A stretch of DNA of 52,436 nucleotides from Bacteroidota bacterium (GTDB lineage: Bacteria; Bacteroidota; Bacteroidia; J057; JAJTIE01). The stretch is taken from NCBI GenBank assembly GCA_019638695.1, contig JAHBTG010000013.1, forward strand, positions 1-52,436, written 5' to 3'. Position 1 is the stretch's first letter. Every line of letters starts with the position of its first letter. Positions 1-8,846 of this stretch are shown here, one piece after another. The notes below the pieces were generated by a model. The model was not told the origin of the DNA. It saw only the letters and a program-made list of their open reading frames with translations, and did not search any database. A program made the translations under genes and the position numbers.

Positions 1-429
1 CGTCATGCACCCGGTTCACATCCTGCATACTGCGGGCCGTGTCCATCAGGGCAAAACAGCGGCTGTCCATCTCAAAGTGTGTAAAATCCGCACTGCGCAG
101 TACGGCATACAGCTGCGAAAGCGGAATATCTGCTGTGCGCCATGTGGCGCTGACAGGCCGGAATCGGAGCCCCCGTTCCTGCCAGCTTTCCAGCCTGGCC
201 TGCGGGGATAGGCCTATGATAGCCCGCACATACTGGTTGAGCCCGGTGCCTTGCACCAGGTAGCGTTCGCCGAGTGCGGCGGGGATAGGTTTCAGAAAAT
301 CTCCCTTGGCCGAAAAATGGTCACGGCTCTCATTCAGGAAAAAGCCCGTGGGACCGTAAGTAATAGGTTGGCCATTCAGTCTGAATACTTGACAAATGAG
401 CAAGCTTGCCAGCAAAAGTTTCTTCATAC
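1..429 (-). CDS. N-terminal part of a secreted protein, possibly subtilisin-like; cut by window edge and frame-disturbed at its start
   Basis: A continuous reading frame runs leftwards from about 418 to the window edge (about 139 codons). It opens with a hydrophobic signal-peptide-like stretch (LLLASLLICQVF) and continues into a soluble domain ending FALMDTARSMQDVNRVHD. The only ATG in a sensible place (427-429) is in another frame: it reads ATG AAG AAA AAC and stops after 17 codons. One more A in the run of five A (complement of 419-423) would give MKKKLLLASLLICQ, an ideal secretion signal. The pattern of an N-terminal domain followed by a D-x-A-R...D-x-V-x-x-V-H segment is like the region before the catalytic domain of Bacteroidota S8 peptidases, but no catalytic residues are inside the window, so that family call is inference. 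It is divergent from the RND exporter gene. Confidence 0.55.
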
Positions 430-503
430 GATAAAATTAGACAATAATTATTAGCTGAAACCTAATGCGCACTCTTTTTCAAAAAACCCGGCATCTGCAG
501 ATA

Positions 504-534
504 TTGGGCGGATAGTAATTAAGCTTTACCTTTG
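504..534 (+). promoter_or_regulatory. Bacteroidota-type promoter for the RND exporter
   Basis: TTG at 504-506, a 20-base spacer and TACCTTTG at 527-534 match the Bacteroidota -33/-7 consensus (TTG, 19-21 bases, TAnnTTTG). Transcription should start near 538, giving a leader of about 67 bases before the ATG at 605. This is one of the few promoters here with both elements well placed. Confidence 0.65.
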
Positions 535-604
535 GAGCCTCTTGTGCAGATCAGTAATGCAATTATTTACCAGGCGTTCAGGCGTCATACTTCTTCAGTA
601 GCCT

Positions 605-3040
605 ATGTGGAAAGCGGTATCCCGCATTGTCATCCGGCACCGGGTCTTGTTGCTTATTGCGGTGGGGCTTCTCACCGCCTTCTTTGCCTATCATGGTTCC
701 AAGGTGGAGAAGAGCCAGGAGTTTGCCCGGGTAGTTCCCACGGATGACCCGGACTTTCAGAACTTCATGCAGTTTCAGAAGCTGTTTGGAGAAGATGCCA
801 ATACCATTATCATAGGACTTAAAGGAGAGCACCTGTTTACTCCCGGCGGCCTGAATGCTATCCGCCGTTTTTGCGAGGATGCCCGCAAGATGGCGGGTGT
901 GCAGGAAGTAGTGAGCATTACCCATGTCTATGACCTGGTTGTCAATGACAGCACGCAGTCATTTGTAACGGAGCCTTTGCTCCGGGACAGCATCCGCACC
1001 CAGGCCCAGGCCAATGCCCTGAAGCGGAAGATCCAGGGCCTCAAGTTCTATGAAGGGCTCCTCCTCAACAAGGATGGCAGCGCCACCATTGTGGCCGTCA
1101 CCATTACCAAAGAGGCCAGCAACAGCAAGCAGAAGCATCAGCTGGTAGTAGATCTCAGGGATCAGGTGCATGTGCTTTCCCGGCAATCGGGCCTGGAGGC
1201 GCATGTGGTAGGCTTGCCCTACATCCGCAGTTATATGAGCACCCAGATTGCCAAGGAGCTTAACCTGTTCATGGCGCTGGCCATCGCCCTCACGGCGCTG
1301 TCTCTCTATGCTTTCTACCGCTCATTCTATGCGGTGATCTTCCCGCTCATCCTCCTGGCGGTGTCTTCGCTGGTGACGCTGGGGCTGGTGCAGGTCCTGG
1401 GGTACAAGCTCAATATCCTGAGTGCGCTCCTGCCTCCCATCATTGTGATCCTGGGCATACCTTCCAGCATCTACCTGCTGAGCGATTACCACGACGAATA
1501 TAAGAAGACCGGGCATAAACTGCTGGCCATTAGCAAGATGGTGCGCAAGCTGGGATTGGTCACCTTCATGATCAACGCCAATACCGCCTTTGGATTCCTG
1601 ACGCTCTATTTTACGCAGGTGACCATCCTGCAGGAATTTGGCCTGGTAGCCTTTATCTCTACCATGCTCACCTTTGTGCTCACCATGATCATTATTCCGG
1701 GGGTGTTCAGCCTGCTGCCGCCGCCCACGGATAAGAACCTGAAGCACCTGGATGCCCCGGCCATTGTGCGCATTGTGCAGCTGACAGACCGCCTGGTGCA
1801 GCGGCGCAGCAGGGGTATCTTCATTACCACCTGCATTATTCTGGTCATAGGGGTTATCGGCTGTTTCAAGCTCCAGGCCGTGAGCTTCATGGTAGATGAC
1901 CTGCCCAAGGGAGATACTATCCGCAAGGACCTGGCTTTCCTCGAGGCCAACTTCAAGGGCGTCATGCCATTTGAGATAGTGATCGATACCCGCAAGGAAG
2001 GTTCCCTCAAGAAGCTGCGTTATCTGAAAAAAATAGATGCCCTCCAGGACAGCCTTAAGAAATATCCTGAACTGAGCCGTACCCTCAGTATCGTAGATGC
2101 ACTCAAATGGAGCCGCCAGGCCTATATGGGCGGAGCTCCCGGAGAGTATCAACTGCCTGCGCGGGAAGAACTTACCTTTATTGCGGAGTATGCCGACAAT
2201 ACGCGCCGCCAGGCCGAACCTCAGGCAACTGCACGGCCTGCAGGCCGCCGCGATATCCTTCGTATCGTGGTAGACAGTACCTACCGGTATGCGCGCATTA
2301 CCGGGTATGTCAAGGATATCGGTTCCAATGAAATGCCTCACCTTATGGAGCGGGTGCAGGCTGATATTGACGAGGTATTTGCCCAGGAGATGGCCCCCAA
2401 AGGAGACCAAGACGCCTCCAATACGCTGAACAGCTTTATTACCGGTACTACCTCTATCTTCCTCAAGGCCAATGAGTACCTGATCGATAACCTGGCCTGG
2501 AGCCTGCTGGCTGTGTTCCTGCTGATCGGGCTGCAGATGCAGCTGCTCTTCGGCTCTTTCCGCATCATGATGATCAGTATGGTGCCCAACCTGATTCCGC
2601 TGGCCGTAACGGCAGGGATTATGGGTTACCTGGACATTGCCATGAAGCCCAGCACGGCGCTTATTTATGAACTGGCCTTTGGCATTGCCATAGACAACAG
2701 CATCCATTACCTGGCCATGTACCGGCAGAAGCGCAAAAGCGGAATGTCCATACCAGATTCTGTGTCCGAAACCCTGCGGGTCACGGGCATGAGCATCATC
2801 TACACGTCCATCGTATTGTTCGTAGGCTTTATCATCTTCACCCCCAGTACATTCGGCAGTACGCAGGCCCTGGGCTTGCTTACCAGCATCACTTTATTTG
2901 TGGCGATGTTCAGCAACCTGCTGCTGATGCCTGCCCTGCTGCTCAAGTTTGACCGGGAGAAATCAGTGGAAGGTCCTGCTCCCATAGATCCCCCTGCAGA
3001 TCTGGACAACGGACTGGAAGAGATCTCTCACCTGGAATAG
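605..3040 (+). CDS. RND-superfamily (MMPL/Patched-type) exporter
   Basis: This 811-residue inner-membrane protein has the RND layout: one N-terminal membrane helix (about residues 10-30), a large periplasmic domain with the PTDDPDFQNF segment, a block of five membrane helices (about 220-370) containing LPPIIVILGIPSSIYLL, then a second helix/periplasmic loop/helix-block unit ending near residue 780. The second block has the conserved pattern ELAFGIAIDNSIHYLA with an acidic residue in the helix, typical of proton-coupled MMPL/COG1033 exporters. It resembles predicted lipid or hydrophobic-molecule exporters rather than HAE1 drug pumps, because no membrane-fusion protein or TolC gene is next to it. 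The substrate cannot be told. It stands alone, convergent with the gene at 3102, and has its own promoter at 504-534. Confidence 0.85.
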   Translation: MWKAVSRIVIRHRVLLLIAVGLLTAFFAYHGSKVEKSQEFARVVPTDDPDFQNFMQFQKLFGEDANTIIIGLKGEHLFTPGGLNAIRRFCEDARKMAGVQEVVSITHVYDLVVNDSTQSFVTEPLLRDSIRTQAQANALKRKIQGLKFYEGLLLNKDGSATIVAVTITKEASNSKQKHQLVVDLRDQVHVLSRQSGLEAHVVGLPYIRSYMSTQIAKELNLFMALAIALTALSLYAFYRSFYAVIFPLILLAVSSLVTLGLVQVLGYKLNILSALLPPIIVILGIPSSIYLLSDYHDEYKKTGHKLLAISKMVRKLGLVTFMINANTAFGFLTLYFTQVTILQEFGLVAFISTMLTFVLTMIIIPGVFSLLPPPTDKNLKHLDAPAIVRIVQLTDRLVQRRSRGIFITTCIILVIGVIGCFKLQAVSFMVDDLPKGDTIRKDLAFLEANFKGVMPFEIVIDTRKEGSLKKLRYLKKIDALQDSLKKYPELSRTLSIVDALKWSRQAYMGGAPGEYQLPAREELTFIAEYADNTRRQAEPQATARPAGRRDILRIVVDSTYRYARITGYVKDIGSNEMPHLMERVQADIDEVFAQEMAPKGDQDASNTLNSFITGTTSIFLKANEYLIDNLAWSLLAVFLLIGLQMQLLFGSFRIMMISMVPNLIPLAVTAGIMGYLDIAMKPSTALIYELAFGIAIDNSIHYLAMYRQKRKSGMSIPDSVSETLRVTGMSIIYTSIVLFVGFIIFTPSTFGSTQALGLLTSITLFVAMFSNLLLMPALLLKFDREKSVEGPAPIDPPADLDNGLEEISHLE

Positions 3041-3101
3041 CGCACAATAGGCCGGTATGTCGGCTGGAGTGGGTAACGACTGAAGTGCCTTGTAGAGCTT
3101 C

Positions 3102-3824
3102 TTAGAAGAGCCAGCCCACACCCACTACCAGGTTGAAGCCGTTATGATGCAGGAGGCGCTTGCCTGCCCAGCGGGCTATCTGGGTGTCGCCGGAGCGGTT
3201 GGTAGCCAAGTAACCCATGCGGAACAATACCCCCGTTTGCACCCCTATGTCCAGCAGCCAGCGAGGCGCTATGGCCAGTTGATTGCCTACCTGCAGGTTG
3301 ACGGCCAGCGCATGCAGTTCTCCGAAACGGTAACCCCCCAGGGCTTCGCTGGTTCGCTGGCTGCTATGTTTGCCTTCATAGATATAAGCATAGTGCCGGT
3401 TGACATCTACAGCTCCGTAGAGGCCGAGCGGCGCCAGGCTGCCCGCCGGGCGCGGCCAGAAGACCTTGGCACGCAATCCCCAGTACAGGCTGCTGATGCG
3501 CAGGAAGTCGCCATCCGCCAGTCCTCTTTCTTCCAGCGTCACACCCGTTGGGTGGGTCGTCACCTCCAGCGGCAGGGCTGTGGCCATGCCGCCCACTTGT
3601 GCCCCTACCGCCAGCCAGGGACGCAGCACGTACTCTGCACCCAGCTGGTTGCGCAGGTTCCAGCGCCCTAATGGGAGGGGCTGATGCCGCACCGAGGGAA
3701 AGAGATACCCGTTCCACTGAAGATAGGCGCGGCGGCCTTGCCAGCCGGCTGTCTGCGCCTGCAGCCAGTGGGGGACAGACAGCAGTCCTATGAGGATAAT
3801 AAAGAGGAATGTGCGCAGGCTCAT
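3102..3824 (-). CDS. Small outer-membrane beta-barrel-like protein, translationally coupled to the M48-like gene
   Basis: The product is 240 residues. It starts with a classic signal peptide (MSLRTFLFIILIGLLSVPHWLQAQ) and continues with alternating hydrophobic/polar stretches (for example WNLRNQLGAEYVLRPWLAVG and LDIGVQTGVLFRMGY), ending in an aromatic residue (GVGWLF), as expected for an outer-membrane beta barrel. The start at 3824 is decided by an ATGA overlap with the stop of the upstream gene (ATG 3824-3822, TGA 3823-3821). Longer starts in the same frame would lose the signal peptide. The tight coupling suggests that it acts together with the upstream M48-like membrane protein, perhaps at the envelope. 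No family name could be assigned. Confidence 0.7.
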   Translation of the reverse strand: MSLRTFLFIILIGLLSVPHWLQAQTAGWQGRRAYLQWNGYLFPSVRHQPLPLGRWNLRNQLGAEYVLRPWLAVGAQVGGMATALPLEVTTHPTGVTLEERGLADGDFLRISSLYWGLRAKVFWPRPAGSLAPLGLYGAVDVNRHYAYIYEGKHSSQRTSEALGGYRFGELHALAVNLQVGNQLAIAPRWLLDIGVQTGVLFRMGYLATNRSGDTQIARWAGKRLLHHNGFNLVVGVGWLF

Positions 3825-6007
3825 GGTTGCGGAACGGCTATATGGCTGCATTGGAGCAACGCCTGGTGGATATGGGCATGCCAGAGATCCTGCCGCCAAT
3901 GATCTGCCCGGATGCTTGCGCTATAGGTAAAAGCCGGCTGTCCGGTGCGCAGGTAATATACCCGCAGGTTCACGGTCTGCTGGGGGGCAGGGGTAGCCGC
4001 ATAATACAGCCCTGCAGGCAGCAGCGGGGTGACCACAGCACTGGCGGCCAATACCCAGGGCCAGTGCTCCCGGTGCTGGCGGGAAGTATATACCTGGCAA
4101 GTGGCCCCAAATTGCCCGCCTGACGGGGCATATTCCGGGCAAAGGCTCAGGCAGCCCGGCGGCGCCTTGCTGCGTTCATAGAGCCACAGATGCAGTTGCT
4201 GCAGGTTATGGTAATCGGCCAGGCTGTCGCGCTCCAGGAATGCACCGTCCAGCAAATGCGCCTGCAGCCCCAGGCTGTCCAGCTGCCTGGCCATATATTG
4301 GTTCAGCACAAACTGTGTTTTCAAAGAGGTTTCCATCTGCAGTTTGTCCGTCTTGCGCATATCGGCCAGCAGGTAATCCCCTTTGGCAAAGAGGATATCC
4401 TGTAGCAGGATATGGCCGGGTGGGACAGGAGGCTTTTTGAGCCCCGTAGCGATAAGCATTTTGCTGAGCTGCGATACTTTGAGGCTATCAGCAGGATCCT
4501 GCTCAAAAAGAGTATACAGCAAGGGGTTCCCGGCATAGTCCTTCAGTGCGTCCAGGCACAAAGGGGTGCGCACCGGTTTGTGAGAGGCGTCTGTACCAAA
4601 GTCTGCCGCATCTTCTCCGCTGGCCAGGGCTGTGCGCAGCCATTGAGGTTCCCATTGCCATCTTTGCCGCAGATCCTGCGCCAGGTCCTGGGCCAGGCAC
4701 AATACCAGCGTATCGGAGGGATACCGCTGGAGGTGGCGCAGGCATACATGGAGCGTGATACAATGGAGTTCCAGGGGCGGTATTTCCCGGAAGAGGTGCA
4801 TTAATTGCGTCACCTGGCCACTGTGCAAGGCAGGATCCGGCTGCTTGCCGGCAGAAGTGGAATCTGCTGTGGCTTTGGCGGCACCGTAGAGTGCGCGCAG
4901 CTGCACCTGTTCCAGGAAAGGATTGGCAAAATCTTCCAGCTCCAGGATATAAGCCTGGTAGAAGGCACGTGCATACCGGTGGGTAGCCAGCAGCAGCAGG
5001 CATTGTTCATACCGTGCAAGCTTCACGGCATAGGCAAATGCCTCCGGGGGTAGGAGGTAAGCGGCTCCGCCTCGTTTCCACTGGGTGAGCGCCTGTTCCA
5101 TAGCGCTGACCCGTACCTTGGGCTGGGCAAACCGTGCAATATGTCCGTCGGATTGCGCATCGGGCTGCTGGTCATGTACCACCAGCGGCAGGTATTCCTG
5201 CGGTATACGCAGGTATTCGCTTTCCAGGAATACGGTGGAGAAAAAGATATCTTCTGCATGCCCATACAGGCTGCCCAGCACCTGCAATGCCGGCAACGCT
5301 TCTGCCGCAGCATAGCCGGCCCGCACATAAGTCCCCAGGCAGGCAGTATCAGCATATATCTGGTCAGCAGCACCATACAGGCGGCGCCCCAGCAGCCGGT
5401 CTTCCAGGTCCGGCTGTTCCAGGCCCTGCAGCGTTTGGGAGACACTCAGAAACACGTCTTGCCCGGATATCCGGTGCTGGTGAATATAATGTACCACCAG
5501 GCGGGACAATGCCCAGGCCAGCTGGGCCTCATTCTGGCAACGGGCGATGAGCCCGGTGGTGATAAAGGCCATGCCGTTCTCCGTTACAAACGCATTGATG
5601 GCCGGGCTCTTTACCACATAGAAACGCAGTTCCCGCATCAGCGTCGGATTGCGGTGGATGAGGGTATAGGCTACCTGGTTCACATAGCGGCTCAGGGTAT
5701 CGTTGAAAAGCACCCTGCCTTCTGAGAACATGTCATAGATGGCAAATTGCACATGCTTGAGGTAATTGATCTTCTCCTCGCGGTAGAGTGCAAATTCTTC
5801 CCGGAAGCCAAAGGTCCCCGCCTGGTTGGGATTGAGGTGCAATACACTGAGCAGGTCAGGGGGCAATGCGCCTTCGCTCAGCAAGGGGGTATAATGCCTG
5901 AAGTCGGTTTGTGCTGCCGTTTGCCCGGGAAGACCCGGGAGAAGCCACAAGGACCATAGCAGAAAACGGCACAGGGTTTGGCGCACAGCAGACGGATTTT
6001 GCCCCAC
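3821..6007 (-). CDS. M48-family metalloprotease homologue with lost zinc ligands (pseudoprotease)
   Basis: This 728-residue protein starts with a signal sequence (residues about 12-33, ending AAQT) and then shows the M48 peptidase fold. VKSPAINAFVTENGMAFITTGLI (about 132-154) corresponds to the conserved N-A-F-x-x-x-x-G-x-x-x-x-x-x-G-L segment of M48 enzymes. The helix that should carry HExxH reads R169-L-V-V-H173, so the first His and the catalytic Glu are gone and only the second His remains. The later E-x-x-x-D ligand motif reads Q216-I-Y-A-D220, so the third ligand is also lost. A single membrane helix lies near residues 651-670. From established M48 chemistry this protein should not be a zinc protease; a scaffold or binding role is inferred. 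Translation starts at a GTG at 6007. It is followed by the coupled beta-barrel gene and is driven by the box at 6036-6043. Confidence 0.7.
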   Translation of the reverse strand: MGQNPSAVRQTLCRFLLWSLWLLPGLPGQTAAQTDFRHYTPLLSEGALPPDLLSVLHLNPNQAGTFGFREEFALYREEKINYLKHVQFAIYDMFSEGRVLFNDTLSRYVNQVAYTLIHRNPTLMRELRFYVVKSPAINAFVTENGMAFITTGLIARCQNEAQLAWALSRLVVHYIHQHRISGQDVFLSVSQTLQGLEQPDLEDRLLGRRLYGAADQIYADTACLGTYVRAGYAAAEALPALQVLGSLYGHAEDIFFSTVFLESEYLRIPQEYLPLVVHDQQPDAQSDGHIARFAQPKVRVSAMEQALTQWKRGGAAYLLPPEAFAYAVKLARYEQCLLLLATHRYARAFYQAYILELEDFANPFLEQVQLRALYGAAKATADSTSAGKQPDPALHSGQVTQLMHLFREIPPLELHCITLHVCLRHLQRYPSDTLVLCLAQDLAQDLRQRWQWEPQWLRTALASGEDAADFGTDASHKPVRTPLCLDALKDYAGNPLLYTLFEQDPADSLKVSQLSKMLIATGLKKPPVPPGHILLQDILFAKGDYLLADMRKTDKLQMETSLKTQFVLNQYMARQLDSLGLQAHLLDGAFLERDSLADYHNLQQLHLWLYERSKAPPGCLSLCPEYAPSGGQFGATCQVYTSRQHREHWPWVLAASAVVTPLLPAGLYYAATPAPQQTVNLRVYYLRTGQPAFTYSASIRADHWRQDLWHAHIHQALLQCSHIAVPQP

Positions 6008-6035
6008 CTTTGCCAGAGAGAACAGGGGCTTCCCA

Positions 6036-6043
6036 CAAAGTTA
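6036..6043 (-). promoter_or_regulatory. -7 box of the leftward promoter of the M48-like gene
   Basis: On the minus strand this reads TAACTTTG, an exact TAnnTTTG box, 29 bases before the GTG at 6007. No clear -33 TTG is seen. It lies only 16 bases from the rightward box at 6060-6067, so two RNA polymerases could not easily use both promoters at once. Confidence 0.5.
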
Positions 6044-6059
6044 GCCAAAACCTATTTGC

Positions 6060-6067
6060 TAGATTTG
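6060..6067 (+). promoter_or_regulatory. -7 box of the rightward lipoprotein promoter
   Basis: TAGATTTG is an exact TAnnTTTG box. It ends seven bases before the first base of the GTG start at 6074, so the transcript should begin within about 0-3 bases of the start codon. This supports the GTG at 6074 over the ATG at 5978. Confidence 0.5.
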
Positions 6068-6073
6068 CCATAC

Positions 6074-7711
6074 GTGAAACTCATATACATTTTTTTGCTT
6101 GCCTGCCTGGGCGGTTGTGCGGCTATCAAGGCCCCGGAAGGCGGGCCGCGTGATAATACCGGGCCGTTGCTCCTGCGGGTGACCCCGGCTCACCTGAGCA
6201 CGCAAACGCGGCAGCCGCATGTGGTTTTCCGCTTTAATGAATACCTGGACCGCAACAGCGTGCAGTCTGCAGTCTTTATCTCCCCCATTCCGGCGGTGCC
6301 GCCCCGCATCTGGGCCAAGAACCGGCAGCTCCATGTCCAGTTCATGGCCCCGGTGCCGGATAGCACCACCTGTGTCATTAGCGTGGGTACAGGGTTAAGA
6401 GATTTTAACGAAAAAAATCCTATCGAAGAAGGCTTCAGTTATGCCTTTAGCAGCGGCAGCCATATAGATACCGGTATGGTGCGCGGGCACCTGGTCAGCG
6501 CGTTTACCGGTAAGCCGGTGAGCCGCATGCGCGCCCTGTTGTTCCCGGAAGACAGCGTACAAGGGGGGTATTTTGGGCGTATGCCGCTCTATGCGGCAGA
6601 TGCGGATTCCGGTGGTCACTTCACGTTAGCTTATTTACGCCCCGGCCGTTACCGTTTGCTGGCGGTGGGCGACAAGGATAACAGCTACAGCTGGAATCAG
6701 CCCACAGAAACCATAGGCGCCCGGCAGGATAACGACCTGCTCATAGATGCCCGGAATACCGGCTGGGAGGCAGATCTGATCACCTGGGTGCCGGATGACC
6801 AGCCTCCGCGCTTGCTGGCCGCGCTCCCTCTCCATAAATATGCACTTACCCTGCGGTTCAGCGAACCCCTGGCACAAGCCCCCGTCGTCTTGATAGGCAC
6901 GGATACCCTGCCGGCCCAGTGGGCTCCGGAGGGTAAGGCAGAACTCGTGCGGCTAAACTTGCCCCATGCGCTGGATACAACTGCGTTGCCCCTGCAGTTG
7001 CGTGCAGTCACAGACACTGCCGGCAACCGTATGGATACGCTGGCGGTGTTGCAACCGGAACCCTGGGCGCCCAATCCCCGCTTGCGCCAGCCTGCGCCCA
7101 TTATCTCTTATATACCGCCTGTTACAGCGTTCCGGCCACTGGGGCTGGTCTTTCTGTGCCGGGATGCCCTGGCATCTGCGCAGGACACTGCGGATGCCAT
7201 AGCCGTTACAACCCTGGAGGATAACCCCGTTCCGTTCCGGTACCAGAAACTGGGCAGTCATAGTTTTGCCGTGGAGCTTCGTTACCCCTATAGCGATAGC
7301 ATACGTATCACTCTCAAACCGGGGCTCCGGCTGGCCTTTGACCGCCAGCTGGATACCACGCTGGTATTTACCTGTTTGCCTGAGAACCCCGACCGTTACG
7401 GCAGTTTTCAGATGGAGTTGGTGGCTCGCCGGGCGCCCCTGATCCTGGAGCTGCTGGACAGCCGGCAACAAGTGGTGCGCCGGGAGCGCGTAACCCAGGC
7501 AGGTGTCCATCCCTTTGGGTGGACGTGGCTGCGCCCCGGAGACTACAGCCTGCGGGTGATTTCCGATGAAGACCATAGCGGCGCCTGGACCCCCGGCCGC
7601 CTCATTCCCTGGCGGCGGCCGGAGCCGGTAGTCTATTATCCGGATCGTATTTCCTTGCGTGCCAGCTGGGAAATGGAGGGCTTGCGCATTGAATATCCCC
7701 CACATCGGTAA
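6074..7711 (+). CDS. Lipoprotein with N-terminal SbsA/Big_5-type Ig-like domain
   Basis: The product is 545 residues, starting at GTG 6074: VKLIYIFLLACLGGC is a short SpII signal with lipobox LGGC (Cys15), so the mature protein is a lipoprotein. The next part (CAAIKAPEGGPRD, then VTPAHLSTQTRQPHVVFRFNEYL, ISPIPAVPPR, TTCVISVGTGLRDFNEKNP, YAFSSGSHIDTGMVRG) is the pattern of the Bacteroidota Ig-like (Big_5/SbsA) lipoprotein family, in which the domain binds or presents at the cell surface or periplasm. The rest (about 150-545) is beta-rich with repeated Ig-like or carboxypeptidase-regulatory-like strands. An ATG start at 5978 would bury the lipobox behind 32 residues and overlap the opposite gene, so it is rejected. 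It is probably first in a co-directional run with the next three genes. Confidence 0.75.
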   Translation: MKLIYIFLLACLGGCAAIKAPEGGPRDNTGPLLLRVTPAHLSTQTRQPHVVFRFNEYLDRNSVQSAVFISPIPAVPPRIWAKNRQLHVQFMAPVPDSTTCVISVGTGLRDFNEKNPIEEGFSYAFSSGSHIDTGMVRGHLVSAFTGKPVSRMRALLFPEDSVQGGYFGRMPLYAADADSGGHFTLAYLRPGRYRLLAVGDKDNSYSWNQPTETIGARQDNDLLIDARNTGWEADLITWVPDDQPPRLLAALPLHKYALTLRFSEPLAQAPVVLIGTDTLPAQWAPEGKAELVRLNLPHALDTTALPLQLRAVTDTAGNRMDTLAVLQPEPWAPNPRLRQPAPIISYIPPVTAFRPLGLVFLCRDALASAQDTADAIAVTTLEDNPVPFRYQKLGSHSFAVELRYPYSDSIRITLKPGLRLAFDRQLDTTLVFTCLPENPDRYGSFQMELVARRAPLILELLDSRQQVVRRERVTQAGVHPFGWTWLRPGDYSLRVISDEDHSGAWTPGRLIPWRRPEPVVYYPDRISLRASWEMEGLRIEYPPHR

Positions 7712-7747
7712 GATTTTGCTAACTTACCCCCATTGTTTCATGCTGGT

Positions 7748-8845
7748 ATGAAAAAAAGACTACTGAGCGCCTGTGTGGGCCTCTTGCTCCTGATGCCTGC
7801 AGGTTGCGGTGTATTCAAAGACCCCGAACTGCCCACCTGGAACCTGGATCTGTATGGCCCGCTTTCCTTGGTGGAAGTTGAGCTGTCGGATCTCTTCAGC
7901 GGGCAGGTCTTTACTTATGGAACCGGGTTCAAGGTGAGCGATTTCAGCCTGCCCTTCCCGCTCAATTTCCCTATCCCCGGCATATCGGGTTATGATGTGC
8001 CGGAGATCGATACGGTCATCTCCCGGGACTTTAAGTCGCTGATACTGGGATCTGCTTACCTGGGAGTGAGCATTGAGAACAACTGGCCTATCAATATCCA
8101 GGCCGGTACTGTCATTAGCATTAGCAATGAAGAAGATGAACTGCTGGTAGCCTTTACGTTGGAGCAGAACATTGCGCCTAACGGGGGTACTTACCAGCGG
8201 GAGGTGTATGTTGAGAATGTCCGTTATACGGCCCGCCTCAAGTTCCAGATCACCAACCTGGGTACGGATGGCTCCGGCGGGCAGGTGGTGGACTTCGGGG
8301 ACAAGGAGCTCCGTTTCCTGTTCAGTCCCCGTGAGATGGACATTGTGGAGATGACCATTACAGACAACCGTGAGATCCCTTATGAGGAGTCTGATGATTT
8401 CAGTATTACCAGTGACCGGGTGAAAGCCCTGGGCGTGCTGGGTAAGTTCTATACCATCTTTTCCAATCCTCATCCTTTCTCCTTCTCCAACCAGAGCTAC
8501 CTGCTGGCTACGGACAGCACAGTGCTGGACTCGCTCTTTGAAGGTACACAGCTCATTATGGGAACAGAGGGTTTGCAGGCGTCCGGCGCCTGCCCCAATC
8601 TGCAGGGCACGGTGCAGGTGCCGCCGGATGATGCTATCCTCCAAAGACCTGTCATTAACCGGGATACGATTAATCTCACACAGACCCGCCTGGAAAATAT
8701 CAATGCGGCCAAGATCGTCAAAATACGCGGCTATATCTGCCTGCCTCCCAACCCGGATAACAGCGGGGTCTGGACGATGCGTAAGGAAGACGTGATTTTC
8801 CTCAAGATCATTGGCGACATTAATCTAAAAATGGACCTGAAGTAG
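7748..8845 (+). CDS. Uncharacterised lipoprotein
   Basis: This 365-residue protein starts at ATG 7748 with MKKRLLSACVGLLLLMPAGC. The Cys at residue 20 is in a slightly non-canonical lipobox (PAGC), so it is probably a lipoprotein. The mature chain is mostly beta-predicted and contains FPIPGISGYDVPEIDT and repeated short strands. No catalytic motif was seen, and no family could be named with confidence. It lies 36 bases after the Ig-like lipoprotein and one base before the DUF5723-type outer-membrane gene, so the three are most likely co-transcribed and may form one envelope assembly. An in-frame ATG at 7733 is less likely because it puts five extra residues before the lysine-rich signal start. 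Confidence 0.6.
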   Translation: MKKRLLSACVGLLLLMPAGCGVFKDPELPTWNLDLYGPLSLVEVELSDLFSGQVFTYGTGFKVSDFSLPFPLNFPIPGISGYDVPEIDTVISRDFKSLILGSAYLGVSIENNWPINIQAGTVISISNEEDELLVAFTLEQNIAPNGGTYQREVYVENVRYTARLKFQITNLGTDGSGGQVVDFGDKELRFLFSPREMDIVEMTITDNREIPYEESDDFSITSDRVKALGVLGKFYTIFSNPHPFSFSNQSYLLATDSTVLDSLFEGTQLIMGTEGLQASGACPNLQGTVQVPPDDAILQRPVINRDTINLTQTRLENINAAKIVKIRGYICLPPNPDNSGVWTMRKEDVIFLKIIGDINLKMDLK

Positions 8846-8846
8846 C

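Noticed and set aside
1322-2707. Leftward open frame of 461 codons over the RND exporter
   Set aside because: Shadow of the exporter gene; composition is His/Gln rich and has no domain.
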